A stretch of 64,000 bases of DNA from positions 1 to 64,000 of the forward strand of contig CANLGL010000018.1 of assembly GCA_947490345.1 (NCBI GenBank). Reading direction: 5' to 3'. The notes beneath the pieces were generated by a model. It was not told where the DNA came from and made no database searches. It was given only the letters and a program-made list of their open reading frames with translations. Within the stretch, counting starts at the first letter, position 1. Each line of letters begins with the position of its first letter. This document shows positions 30,503 through 39,213 of the stretch, one piece after another. The DNA is from Deltaproteobacteria bacterium. GTDB taxonomy: Bacteria; Myxococcota_A; UBA796; SXON01. A program made the position numbers and the translations under genes.

Positions 30503-30528
30503 CGGGGCTCCAGGCGCGGCTCGGCTAT
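30500..30528 (-). promoter_or_regulatory. Leader motif of tdh shared with kbl
   Basis: Minus strand ATAGCCGAGCCGCG then CCTGGAGCCCCGATG; it begins within the stop codon of the upstream cytochrome gene and ends at the tdh start codon. See the matching kbl leader. Confidence 0.6.
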
Positions 30529-31271
30529 CGCGGCGCCCCGGAGTCGATCCATGCGCCGACCGCCTCGATCGTCGCTGCGTCCAGGTATTCGTACACAATC
30601 GGCATCTGGACGCCGAGCGCGCTGACGCCCTTGAGCTTGGCAAACAAGAGCGAACCGTCCGAATCGCCGGCGACGACGATGCGCCCGCCAACGCCCTCCT
30701 GTGTCGTCAGAAAAGTGTGGACCGCGGTCTTGTCCACTCCGCCCCAGGTGTCGTGGCAGTTCTTGCAGTTGCGACGCATCCAAACGTCGGTGTAGAAGCG
30801 GTCGAACTCGCTGTCAGCCGGCGCGCCGTCGTCGATCCACGCGGCCACCCCTGCGAGCTCGTCCTCATTGAGCATGAAAAGCTCAGGAGGCATGCGGGCC
30901 TTTCCGTCCTCTGGCCGATCGTGGGCGATCTTGTCGTAGAAGTAGCTGGCTTCGCGGTCGCCGGGAACGATCATGGCGGGCACCGGCGGACCCGTGACCA
31001 GCGCGTCGTACAGAGCGTCGGGATCGCCCGGCCCCCACTGGTGATGGCAGTCGTTGCAGAAGGCCTCGTACACCGTGAACACATCCCGCTCGAAGACTGA
31101 GTCGGTGTCGGTGTCGGTGTCGGTATCAGTGTCAGTGTCAGTGTCAGTGTCAGTGTCAGTGTCACTGTCACTGTCAGTGTCGGCATCCGCGACGGGTGCG
31201 GTGTCGATCGGGTCGCCCGAAGCCGTGCAGGCGAGCGCCAAAAGGAGCAGTGGGGTCATACCCGCGACCAT
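30525..31271 (-). CDS. Di-heme c-type cytochrome lipoprotein with (Asp-Thr/Ser)n linker
   Basis: 248 residues from ATG 31271, or 244 from ATG 31259 (MTPLLLLALAC, the better signal start). After lipobox Cys comes a linker of repeated Asp-Thr/Asp-Ser dipeptides encoded by a GACACT-type hexamer array (31101-31183). Two heme c sites follow: CNDCH (EAFCNDCHHQW) and CKNCH (RRNCKNCHDTW), each followed by a MP-type Met ligand region (ARMPPELFML, VQMPIVYEYL). It resembles planctomycete/myxobacterial PSCyt1-type domains. Likely electron transfer at the cell surface. It is 22 bp upstream of tdh and in one cluster with the flavoprotein. Confidence 0.85.
   Translation of the reverse strand: MVAGMTPLLLLALACTASGDPIDTAPVADADTDSDSDTDTDTDTDTDTDTDTDTDTDSVFERDVFTVYEAFCNDCHHQWGPGDPDALYDALVTGPPVPAMIVPGDREASYFYDKIAHDRPEDGKARMPPELFMLNEDELAGVAAWIDDGAPADSEFDRFYTDVWMRRNCKNCHDTWGGVDKTAVHTFLTTQEGVGGRIVVAGDSDGSLLFAKLKGVSALGVQMPIVYEYLDAATIEAVGAWIDSGAPR
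31101..31183 (-). repeat. Hexanucleotide array in the cytochrome lipoprotein gene
   Basis: About 14 tandem copies of a GTGTCA/GTGTCG unit on the plus strand, coding Asp-Thr or Asp-Ser pairs on the minus strand. Because the unit is two codons, length changes keep the reading frame and alter only linker length. Confidence 0.9.
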
Positions 31272-31315
31272 AGCGGGAGTACGGGGCGGCTGTCCACGGC
31301 GAGATAGGCACTACC

Positions 31316-33214
31316 ATGCTTCTCCTCGGCGGAATCGCGGCGGCCATGGCGGGGGCCTGGGCGCCCCTCGGCCCGATCCCCGACCGCCACCGGCTGCTCT
31401 CGGAGGCAGTGGGTCCGGACCTTGTGCGGTTCGAGTGGGAGAGCCCCGAGCTCGGCCACTACTGGATCGACCTGACGCCGGATCGCGGCGGCTCCGCCCT
31501 CTGCACCGGCGGCGGGCTGGCCCTGCAATTGCGAAAGCGACTCGACGACTCCCCCGAGAGCTTCGAGCTTCCGAGCCTTCCGGCGCCCGTCGCCGCGGCA
31601 TGCGAGGCCCTGCCCGTTGCGGCGCCGCTGCTCCGAGGCGCGATGCTCGCGGCGACGCCCGCGGCCGAGCCACCGCCCGACCAGGAGGTCACCGCCTCTG
31701 CGCCCGTTCCGGTGGCAGCGCCCCGGCGGTGGCACGCCGTTGTGCTGGCCTGGCTGGCTGCGCTGGTTGTGGCGCTCGGAACGGGACGGCGGGCGCGTCC
31801 GCTGGGCTGGAGCCTCGCCATCGGCGCACTTGCGATGGGCGTGCGGCTGGCGCTGGCGCCGGTCACGGTGATCCTCGGCGGCGACGCGGCCTACGAGCGG
31901 CTGCTCAGCGGGCTCGGCCGGGGAGGCACCGACCGCTACTACGGCGAAACGTGGATGTCCCTGCTGGGGCTGGTGCACGAGGTCCTGGCCGCGTTGGGGG
32001 TTACCGGCGACCGACCTGCGGAGCTGGTCCACGACGTCAACCTCGTGGCCTCGACCGCGTCGCCGCCCCTGCTCTACCTGCTGGCGCGCCGGGTCGGGCT
32101 GGGGGAGCGGCCGGCGCTGCTCGTCGGGGCGGCGTTGGCGCTCTGGCCGCACGCGGTCAGCCTCGCGCGCATCGAGGACCACGCGGTCCTCGTCGGCTTC
32201 CTGCAACTGCTGACTGCGGTCACCGCGCTGGCGGCAACCCGCTCCGAGCGCGTCCTGGCCGTGCTTTCGGCGGCGCTGCTTGCCCACCTGCGGCCAGATC
32301 AGCTGCCCGTGGCGACCCTGCTGCTGCTGCCGCTCGCCGCCCGGCGGCACTGGTTGTGGTTTTTGGGAGGCGCGGCCTTGATCGGCGCTCGCCTGGCGTA
32401 CCTCCCCGAGGGCGGAGGCAGCCCCATCGACTTTGCCAGGCTGCTCCGTCTGGGCGACTGGCCATTCATGCTGCGGGCCTGGCTGGCGGCGGGGGGGGCG
32501 CTCGCGCCGCCGGTCGCGGCGCTCGCAACGGTCGGTGCGTCCTTCGCGTTTTTCCGAACGACGGGCCTACCGCCGCGGCCGCGGCTGGCTTGGGTCGCGT
32601 TGGTGCTGGCGGCCACCACCGTGCCCTACCTGCCAAAGGACCTGCCGGCGGCGGACCCGCTCCGCTTCTCTCTGCCCGCGGACGCGTGGTTCTTGTTGCT
32701 GGCGGCCATCGGGATCCTTGCGGCAGGGCACGCCTGGCGGCGAGGCGGGCGGGGTCGCGCGGGTGTCATCGCGGCGACGGTGATCGCAACGTTCGTGCTG
32801 CGGCCGACCGCGCCCACTGACGCCCGTCCGTGGGCCTGGGAACGCGAGTACCAGTTTCTCCGCACGTCCCTGCCGGTTCCGGTGGGCGACCCGCTCGGCC
32901 CCCCCCACGGCCCCGGACGCGGCTGGTACGATGACGGTCAGGACCCCAACGGGGCCTTCCGCGCCTGGCTCAGCGTGTCCAGCGGCATGGCCTGGCACGC
33001 CTGGGGGACGGGCACGCCGACGCCCGGGGACCTGGTTTTCCGAGGCACCGCGGACCGGCTGGCTGCACGTTGGCAGGGCGAGCGCTGCGGGCTGGATGTC
33101 CTCCACGAGACCGAGGTGGCCCCGACGAGCGACGGCTGGGTGGACTTTGGCGCGGCCCCGGTGAGGTTGTCGCTGTACACGGTGCGGGACTGCGGCGGGT
33201 TGTCGGGGCCGTGA
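31316..33214 (+). CDS. Large polytopic membrane protein, possibly GT-C glycosyltransferase-like
   Basis: 632 residues from ATG 31316. A short uncharged signal-like start (MLLLGGIAAAMAGAWA) precedes about 120 residues of soluble extracytoplasmic sequence. About ten transmembrane helices (145-500) follow, then a soluble C-terminal domain. The helix pattern, a loop with GGDAAYERLL near the second helix and the lineage's other GT39-like proteins suggest a GT-C transferase. I cannot identify a clear catalytic Asp-Glu motif, so the call is weak. Divergent from the cytochrome gene with a 44-bp gap. Confidence 0.6.
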   Translation: MLLLGGIAAAMAGAWAPLGPIPDRHRLLSEAVGPDLVRFEWESPELGHYWIDLTPDRGGSALCTGGGLALQLRKRLDDSPESFELPSLPAPVAAACEALPVAAPLLRGAMLAATPAAEPPPDQEVTASAPVPVAAPRRWHAVVLAWLAALVVALGTGRRARPLGWSLAIGALAMGVRLALAPVTVILGGDAAYERLLSGLGRGGTDRYYGETWMSLLGLVHEVLAALGVTGDRPAELVHDVNLVASTASPPLLYLLARRVGLGERPALLVGAALALWPHAVSLARIEDHAVLVGFLQLLTAVTALAATRSERVLAVLSAALLAHLRPDQLPVATLLLLPLAARRHWLWFLGGAALIGARLAYLPEGGGSPIDFARLLRLGDWPFMLRAWLAAGGALAPPVAALATVGASFAFFRTTGLPPRPRLAWVALVLAATTVPYLPKDLPAADPLRFSLPADAWFLLLAAIGILAAGHAWRRGGRGRAGVIAATVIATFVLRPTAPTDARPWAWEREYQFLRTSLPVPVGDPLGPPHGPGRGWYDDGQDPNGAFRAWLSVSSGMAWHAWGTGTPTPGDLVFRGTADRLAARWQGERCGLDVLHETEVAPTSDGWVDFGAAPVRLSLYTVRDCGGLSGP

Positions 33215-33330
33215 CAGTCGGAGACGGACACCCGGCTTGACGGTCGGTGCACTGGTGTTTCTATTACCAACATCACCCGGTCGCCCCGACACACACCGTG
33301 CCGGGAGCCCACACACCCAATGGAGTGCAG

Positions 33331-33726
33331 ATGTTCTTGTCATCCTGGCCGAGCCATGCTCACCGCCCACACGCCTTCACCTTCTCGGCGGCAAACCTGC
33401 CCGCATGCGCGACACCCGCCGTGCATGGCTTCCGTAACGAAGCGGGCTGGGAGTTCACCGCCGACATCCCCGGCTGCTCCGCCGCGGACGTGACTGTGGA
33501 TGCGACCGCCGATACGCTCACGCTGACCGCCCAACGCAAGGGACCCGCCGAGGAAGGCACCTCCGAGACGCCGCCGCGGTGGTCGCTCAACGAGAGCTAC
33601 CGCTTCGCCCGTCCCATCGACGTGGATCGCGTGGAAGCAATCGTGAAGGACGGGGTTCTCACCATCAAGGTGCCGCGAGCGGCGCCCACGATGGCCCCGC
33701 GGACCATCCCGGTGACCACCGCCTGA
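33331..33726 (+). CDS. Small heat-shock protein (Hsp20/alpha-crystallin)
   Basis: 131 residues from ATG 33331, preceded by GGAG at 33322-33325. The alpha-crystallin domain spans about 33-125: GWEFTADIPGCSAADVTVDA, ESYRFARPIDVDRVEAIVKDG and the A-x-x-x-G-V-L-T-I-x-V-P hallmark (VKDGVLTIKVP). Holdase chaperone of the cytoplasm. The N-terminal arm is short and Cys-bearing. A weak promoter (TTGACG at 33237, TCTATT at 33260, 17-bp spacer) lies upstream; no CIRCE element was found. A terminator follows. Confidence 0.9.
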   Translation: MFLSSWPSHAHRPHAFTFSAANLPACATPAVHGFRNEAGWEFTADIPGCSAADVTVDATADTLTLTAQRKGPAEEGTSETPPRWSLNESYRFARPIDVDRVEAIVKDGVLTIKVPRAAPTMAPRTIPVTTA

Positions 33727-33851
33727 GTCTTTGAAACACTACACACGACGCGCGTACCGATTGTCCGCTCCCGACAGTCTGACGGTCGAGCAATCGACGA
33801 TCGGGTATGCCCGCTGCGCTGAGGTCCTTCTGGGGAGGCGGACCGACGCGC

Positions 33852-33896
33852 CGGTCGGGGGCGGGGTTCATTCCTCGTCCCCGACCGTTCATTTTT
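33852..33896 (+). terminator. Intrinsic terminator after the Hsp20 gene
   Basis: Perfect 9-bp stem CGGTCGGGG (33852-33860) with CCCCGACCG (33879-33887), 18-nt loop, followed by TTCATTTTT. It sits just before the convergent barrel gene's stop at 33902. Confidence 0.75.
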
Positions 33897-33901
33897 CGGC
33901 C

Positions 33902-35263
33902 TCAGAAAGCCTCGCCCCATGCGAGCACCACTCCCCATCCGTCCGGACTGAAACCCACATCCACGCGGGTGACATTTTCCCGCTCAGGGGGCAGCACCAG
34001 CCGGATCCCTCCCCCAACCGAGACGTGGAGGCCGTCGGCCCATGCGTTGTCGACGAACAGCGCTCCGTGGAGCGGGCCTACAATCGGGTAACGGGCCTCG
34101 ACCTGCACCGCGGCGACCCACTCGGCGCGAAACCGCCCGTAGGGGACCCCCCGTAATAACGTGCTTCCTCCCAAGGCAGGCTCCAGATACCACGCGGTCT
34201 CGCCCGGGGCGCCTTGGCCGTACAGGCGCGACGCCAGCTCCAGTCGGCCGATAGAAAATATCTTCCGCACATCGGCATCGACCAACACATGGTGCCCGGC
34301 GGTGTCGGCGTCGATGATGTCGCGACCAGAAACGGTTGACGAAAATCGCGAGGTGCGCTCCGTGAATCGAACACTCGCGTGGGGCCCGACGCCGACCACA
34401 CGCTCCGGGTTCCTGTTGCGCGGATCGAACCACAGCCCCACTGCGCCCCCACTGATCGTGGCCGGGCCGATCACTGTCGCGACGGAGAGGCGGCCGTCAG
34501 CGCGTTCCGCGAGCGACGCAACTGCTCCATCGTCCGGCCAGGACCACAGAGGCCCACGGCTGTACCCGACGCCCACGGACGGGCTCATGGGGGAGCGAAC
34601 CGCCAGCGACGACGACGACGCCACGGTACCGGTGGAATCCGCGGCGACGACCAACGCGAGTCGATGCCCGCGCCCACCCACATCCGGCTCGACCAGGCGC
34701 ACCAGCCCGCCGAAGCCGGCGTACGGCGCCGCGGTCACCCCAAGCGACAGGGTCCACGTGCCGGGGTCCGGCGCCTCGGCCTGCGTGCTGGCCTTCATCG
34801 CGCGAGAGAGGCCGTCGTCCCCCTGCGAGGGCCATTCCACCGCGATCCCCGGGGCACCACGGGCCACAGCGAGACGCTGCCGGGCGGCCGCAGCCCCGGC
34901 CCAAGGGGCACCGTCGACCAGCAGCGCGGCGACGAGGCCCGGCACCGAAGCGACGTCGCCACCGGCGAACGGAGGCACGGTCAACCGGCGGTCGGCCTCG
35001 GCCAGGACACAGAGCGGCTCATCGACGGGACAGTCCGCGAGCGCACGGGACCATGCACCCTCATGCCAGATGGGGGCAAGGTTGCCTTCGCGCCGAACCA
35101 AGCGCAGATGGGCCATGGCCTCGACCGCGCGGCAGGCGACCTCCGCGCACGGGGCGGCGACCTTGACCGCTGCACGCCACTCCGCCACGGCGGCCGGCCG
35201 ATCTCCGGCCCAGAAGTGGGCGTCACCGCGGGCCAGAGCGTCGATGGCCTCGGCCGCGGTCAC
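33902..35263 (-). CDS. Outer-membrane barrel protein with N-terminal TPR-like region (BamA/surface antigen-like)
   Basis: 453 residues if started at GTG 35263 (VTAAEAIDALARGDAHFW); the longer reading to 35452 overlaps the sulfatase-like gene. Residues 1-120 are helical and Ala-rich, TPR-like, with four Cys. The C-terminal half alternates as beta strands and contains blocks typical of the surface-antigen barrel: LEPALGGSTLLRGVPYGRFR and the late strands VEARYPIVGPLHGALFVDNA and VTRVDVGFSPDGWGVVLAW ending in Phe. No obvious signal peptide is present at this start, so it may lie further up. It is 16 bp downstream of the hydrolase gene. Confidence 0.65.
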   Translation of the reverse strand: MTAAEAIDALARGDAHFWAGDRPAAVAEWRAAVKVAAPCAEVACRAVEAMAHLRLVRREGNLAPIWHEGAWSRALADCPVDEPLCVLAEADRRLTVPPFAGGDVASVPGLVAALLVDGAPWAGAAAARQRLAVARGAPGIAVEWPSQGDDGLSRAMKASTQAEAPDPGTWTLSLGVTAAPYAGFGGLVRLVEPDVGGRGHRLALVVAADSTGTVASSSSLAVRSPMSPSVGVGYSRGPLWSWPDDGAVASLAERADGRLSVATVIGPATISGGAVGLWFDPRNRNPERVVGVGPHASVRFTERTSRFSSTVSGRDIIDADTAGHHVLVDADVRKIFSIGRLELASRLYGQGAPGETAWYLEPALGGSTLLRGVPYGRFRAEWVAAVQVEARYPIVGPLHGALFVDNAWADGLHVSVGGGIRLVLPPERENVTRVDVGFSPDGWGVVLAWGEAF

Positions 35264-35279
35264 CCGACGACCAGCCGCT

Positions 35280-36704
35280 TCACTGCTGGTACCCGAGCGC
35301 TTCGAGCTGCTCCCGCGTCGTCTCCGACAGCTCGGCCGACGGCGGCAAAGGCGTGACTCGGGTGGCAGGTCCGTCGACCTTGGCGTCGGGTGGGTAGAGG
35401 GAAAACGGCCCCGGCCCGGCGTATCCGTGACCCTGGAGCGCGCCGCCCGCATGAATCCATGCCGGAGTCACGACCGGCCCTGTCGCGTTCCACCGCTCCC
35501 CCACCGTCGCCCACAGCCGGGCTAGATTCTCGGGCGAAATCGCCGGAACGCCAATCCGTTCGCCCGGGTCACCGATCTCGTAGGTGATGGCGCGCCCACC
35601 GGCGAGATCCAGTTCGAGCCGAACGTCGCCGGTGAGCAGCCCCAGGCGCGCACTGTCGAAGCGGCTGGTCTCGAAGACCACGTCCCGGGCCGGCTCCACC
35701 GGACCACGAACGTCCACGCCGCTGCAGGGAAACGGCACGCCCGCCAGCGCCGCAACCGTCGCCGCGACATCGATGCCGCCGACGCGTTCATCACGCACCG
35801 CGGCCGCGGACACCCCATCGCCCGACACGATCAGCGGCACGCGCATGACCTCCGGGTGGAGGGTGTGGCCGTGGCCCCAGCTCCCGTGCTCGCCCAGCTC
35901 TTCGCCGTGATCCGCCGTCACCACCCAGGTCACTTTGCGGCCGGCACGCGCCCAGGATGCGCCCAGTCTCGACAGTTGGGCGTCGGCATAGGCGATGCTC
36001 TCGTCGTATTGCGCGTTGAGGTGCGTCCAGCGAGAGGACTTGACCGGATTCCCTAGGTAGTACTCATAGTTTCGGTAGCGGGTGGACTTGCGGGTGCCGA
36101 CCTTGTCGATCTGGAAGTTCCACGGCTCGGGCGGGAGGTAGGGATAGTGCACGTCGTACAGGTGGACGAACAGAAAAATCGGCTTGTCGTCTATTGTTTT
36201 TGCCCAGGACAAGGCCTCGTCGACCACCTGCTCGGCCCGAACACCGTGACGGAGGTTCGTGCGCTTGGTGATGTCGAAGTCTTCGAAACGATCGAACCCC
36301 CGGGCAAAACCGTAGGTGTCCGAAACGTAGATGGTCGAGACAAAACCGCCCGTCGCGTAGCCGGCCCGCGCGAGCTCCACTTGGATCAAGGGGAGGTCTT
36401 CCGGAATGCGCCGGGTGTCCTCGATGACCTCATGCTCCAGCGGCCCCCGCCCGGACAACATCGTGACATGCGACGGAAGGGTCCAGGGAGAGTGGCTCCG
36501 CGCCTCCGTGAATCGTTGGCCGGCCCCGGCGAGCCGGTCGAGGAAGGGACTCGTGGCCTCGGAGTGCCCGTAGGCGCCGAGATGATCGGGGCGCAGACTG
36601 TCGACGGAGACCAGGATCACGTCAGGTCGGCTGGGGTCGCCCGGCGAAAGCGCGACGGTCCCCGAGGACCCGCAGGAGCACGCCAAGAACAGGACCATCA
36701 CCAT
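35280..36704 (-). CDS. Alkaline phosphatase/sulfatase-superfamily hydrolase lipoprotein
   Basis: 474 residues from ATG 36704. Signal MVMVLFLAC gives a lipobox Cys9. The superfamily metal site starts with VILVSVDSLRPDHLGAYG; the nucleophile position is Thr in WTLPSHVTMLSG where sulfatases have Cys/Ser-x-Pro-Ser-Arg. VTADHGEELGEHG and GHGHTLHPEVMRVPLIV supply the remaining ligands. Thr suggests a phosphodiesterase or phosphatase-like chemistry independent of formylglycine. Its start overlaps the end of the GT39-like gene by 7 bp, and the barrel gene follows, so the three form an envelope operon. Confidence 0.85.
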   Translation of the reverse strand: MVMVLFLACSCGSSGTVALSPGDPSRPDVILVSVDSLRPDHLGAYGHSEATSPFLDRLAGAGQRFTEARSHSPWTLPSHVTMLSGRGPLEHEVIEDTRRIPEDLPLIQVELARAGYATGGFVSTIYVSDTYGFARGFDRFEDFDITKRTNLRHGVRAEQVVDEALSWAKTIDDKPIFLFVHLYDVHYPYLPPEPWNFQIDKVGTRKSTRYRNYEYYLGNPVKSSRWTHLNAQYDESIAYADAQLSRLGASWARAGRKVTWVVTADHGEELGEHGSWGHGHTLHPEVMRVPLIVSGDGVSAAAVRDERVGGIDVAATVAALAGVPFPCSGVDVRGPVEPARDVVFETSRFDSARLGLLTGDVRLELDLAGGRAITYEIGDPGERIGVPAISPENLARLWATVGERWNATGPVVTPAWIHAGGALQGHGYAGPGPFSLYPPDAKVDGPATRVTPLPPSAELSETTREQLEALGYQQ

Positions 36705-38092
36705 GTGCGCCACCCCCGCCAGCCGGCCGGCAAGAACCGTAGCATCAACGCGAGCAGGATGGCGGTGACCACGAATACCCCGACGAGGCGCCACCGACTG
36801 AGTCGCAGACCCGTCCACGCGCTGCGCGGGTCCGCCAAAAGGCCACCGGCGAAGACCATCCACAGCGGCTCCAACGGCACTCGATACCGAGACAGTCCGG
36901 CCAGGCAGGCGATGGCGGCCACGTGGTACCCGACCACCACCACCGCGGCGACCGCGTACCAGCCGCGTCCTCGGGCAAACAAGCCCACCGTCCCGCCCAC
37001 CATGACGGTGAACGAAAAGACCGCCACCGCCCCGATCAACAGCTCATCGAACCATTCCGGCAGGCCATGCCACCGTCCCGTCCGCAGGTTGCGGGTGAGC
37101 AAGCTGTGCGGGGTGAGCATCTGCGACACCCGGAGCGGCACCCGTTTCAGGAACTCAGCAGGATGCCGTTCGATCCAGGCCATCCCCGCCGCGAGTTCGC
37201 AGGCGTCCTGCTGCACGGGGTCGTCCTCGTAGCGGCAGTGCCCTCGACCGGTCGCCTGGATCTTGTCGAAGAGCTTGTCGCTGAGCACGCCGTTTCCGAA
37301 GTCGAAGGTGACCGGCTGATAGTCATTGTTGCCCAACCACATCATCTGCCCGAGCGTTCGATCACTGACGACGAATCCGTCGAACTTCTGCGACGCATAG
37401 GCGCTGTACGGAGCCACCACCACCGCCGCCGCGAGGACGACGGCCAAGCCGGCTTTCCAGGCGGTCACCACCCGCCACCGGCCCCACAAAATCGCGAGCA
37501 GAGCGCACGGCAACAGGTAGGTCGCGACGCCGCGGAAGAGCACGCACCCGCCCAGAAGCAAGCCGACGACGATTCCCCGCTGCCACCGCCCCGCATGCGG
37601 GTCCGGCGCCGCTCCCGGAGCTTCCCCGCGTGCCCAGCCGATGGCATTGACGGTTGCGAAAAGCAGCGCAGTGTAGAAACACTCGCTCCAGAGGCTGGAC
37701 GCGTAGAAGATGTGCGTCGGGTTGAGCGCCAGCAGCAGCGCCGCGATCGTGGCGGCGCGGGCGCCAAAGTGGGCGCGGGTGAACCGCCACAGGAGCCAAA
37801 TGGTCAGCGTCGCGACCGCCACCTGCGTATACTTCACGCTGTTGATCCAGCCCGTCAGCTCCGCATGCGCCGCGATCACGCTCGGATAGCCCGGCGCCCA
37901 CAACCAGCCGCGCGTGCCGACCATGCCGTCCCCACGGGCAATGCTGGCGGCGAGCTCGCGGTAGGTGCATTCGTCACGAATGCATGGGCGTCGCGACCAT
38001 TCCCAAAGGGGAAGCAGGCGCAAGACGGCGCCGAGCACCAGAGCGATCACGAGCCCGTTGTCGATCCGGCGCACGGCATGGGTAACTATCAT
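36698..38092 (-). CDS. GT39-like (ArnT/PMT-type) membrane glycosyltransferase
   Basis: 464 residues with about eleven transmembrane helices. The first loop carries the acidic pair in CIRDECTY (Asp40/Glu41), the same spacing as in the GT39 protein at 6331-8007. A Cys pair flanks it. Expected to move a sugar from polyprenyl phosphate to an extracytoplasmic acceptor; the linked barrel and hydrolase suggest a surface glycan or lipid. Start ATG 38092, only 44 bp from the divergent metallopeptidase start. Confidence 0.85.
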   Translation of the reverse strand: MIVTHAVRRIDNGLVIALVLGAVLRLLPLWEWSRRPCIRDECTYRELAASIARGDGMVGTRGWLWAPGYPSVIAAHAELTGWINSVKYTQVAVATLTIWLLWRFTRAHFGARAATIAALLLALNPTHIFYASSLWSECFYTALLFATVNAIGWARGEAPGAAPDPHAGRWQRGIVVGLLLGGCVLFRGVATYLLPCALLAILWGRWRVVTAWKAGLAVVLAAAVVVAPYSAYASQKFDGFVVSDRTLGQMMWLGNNDYQPVTFDFGNGVLSDKLFDKIQATGRGHCRYEDDPVQQDACELAAGMAWIERHPAEFLKRVPLRVSQMLTPHSLLTRNLRTGRWHGLPEWFDELLIGAVAVFSFTVMVGGTVGLFARGRGWYAVAAVVVVGYHVAAIACLAGLSRYRVPLEPLWMVFAGGLLADPRSAWTGLRLSRWRLVGVFVVTAILLALMLRFLPAGWRGWRTW

Positions 38093-38136
38093 GCGGCATG
38101 CGTGACTATGCGAGACCCGCGCTTAGGATCGACAGC

Positions 38137-39174
38137 ATGTGGATCCGCGCCATCGCCGTGGTGCTCGTGTGCCTGTTCGCAGTGCCCAGCCTCGCCACCG
38201 CGGCACCGAACGCGGGTCCGCGGTGGGAGGCGGCACCGGACGTGGAGCGCCCCACGATCGCCGAGCCGCCTGGCGGCTGGACGACAGAGGTCGGACTTCA
38301 TGCCGATGTCCACGGAACCTGGTCCGATCGCGCCACGCTGGTCCGCCTCGCGAACCACGCCGCCACCAGCATCCCGGTGCTCTCCAAACGATTAGGCGTG
38401 CTTCCGGGGCCCACCACCGAGGTCTACGTCGTTCCTTCTGAGGAGGCGTTCCATACGCTCCAGCCGGGCGCCACGCCGGATTGGGCGGACGGCACCGCCT
38501 GGCCGCGCTGGTCGCTGATCTTCCTGAAAACCCCGTCCATCCGTGATGGAACGGCGACGTCACTCACGACCGTGCTGGACCACGAGTTGGTCCACGTCCT
38601 GTTGGGCCAAGCCTTCGGCCGGCGGCCGGTGCCGCGTTGGCTGCAGGAGGGAATGGCGCAGTTCTACGCGGGAGAAGCGACGTGGGAGCGCCGGATTGCG
38701 CTGGCCAGCAACGAACACGGCCTTGAGCCGTTGCCCCTGGCAACGATCACCACTGGGTTTCCGCGCGACGCCGCGTGGGCGCACCTTGCTTACGCGCAGA
38801 GCGCCGACTTCATCGCCTGGGCGGCAGGGCGCGCCGGAGAGGACGGACTCCGCACGCTGGTGCAAGAGCTGGTCGCCGGGCGCTCCACCGATGATGCGCT
38901 CCGGGCGGCCGTCGGGCTGTCGGTCGATGAGGCCGATGCGCTGTGGCGGGGACGGCTGCCAATCAGCCAGGACTGGTATCGCTGGGTGACCAACGGGAGC
39001 CTCTGGTGGGGAACGGCGGCCGGCTTTTTGGCGCTGGCGGCGTGGCAACGCAAGCGCAGGGCGGCGGTCAAGCTGGCGCGGTGGGAGGCGGAAGAGGTGG
39101 CGAGGGTCGAGGCGCTCTTGCGGCGCCAGGAAACGGAGGACGCCCAGCGCCAGTGGATCGCGATCGGCGGATGA
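38137..39174 (+). CDS. Peptidase MA-like gluzincin metallopeptidase, membrane-anchored
   Basis: 345 residues from ATG 38137 (MWIRAIAVVLVCLFAVPSLATA), a proper signal peptide; an ORF start at 38098 adds 13 residues that spoil it. Zinc site HELVH at 149-153 and the downstream Glu171 in WLQEGMAQFY define a gluzincin of the peptidase MA type. One C-terminal transmembrane helix (about 290-305) and a basic, coiled-coil-like tail (ARWEAEEVARVEALLRRQE) place the catalytic domain in the periplasm. It is followed by an aminotransferase gene 39 bp downstream. Confidence 0.85.
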   Translation: MWIRAIAVVLVCLFAVPSLATAAPNAGPRWEAAPDVERPTIAEPPGGWTTEVGLHADVHGTWSDRATLVRLANHAATSIPVLSKRLGVLPGPTTEVYVVPSEEAFHTLQPGATPDWADGTAWPRWSLIFLKTPSIRDGTATSLTTVLDHELVHVLLGQAFGRRPVPRWLQEGMAQFYAGEATWERRIALASNEHGLEPLPLATITTGFPRDAAWAHLAYAQSADFIAWAAGRAGEDGLRTLVQELVAGRSTDDALRAAVGLSVDEADALWRGRLPISQDWYRWVTNGSLWWGTAAGFLALAAWQRKRRAAVKLARWEAEEVARVEALLRRQETEDAQRQWIAIGG

Positions 39175-39213
39175 GCGGAGGATGATAGGCGTCCGGCCAC
39201 CCAGGAGGCCCGC

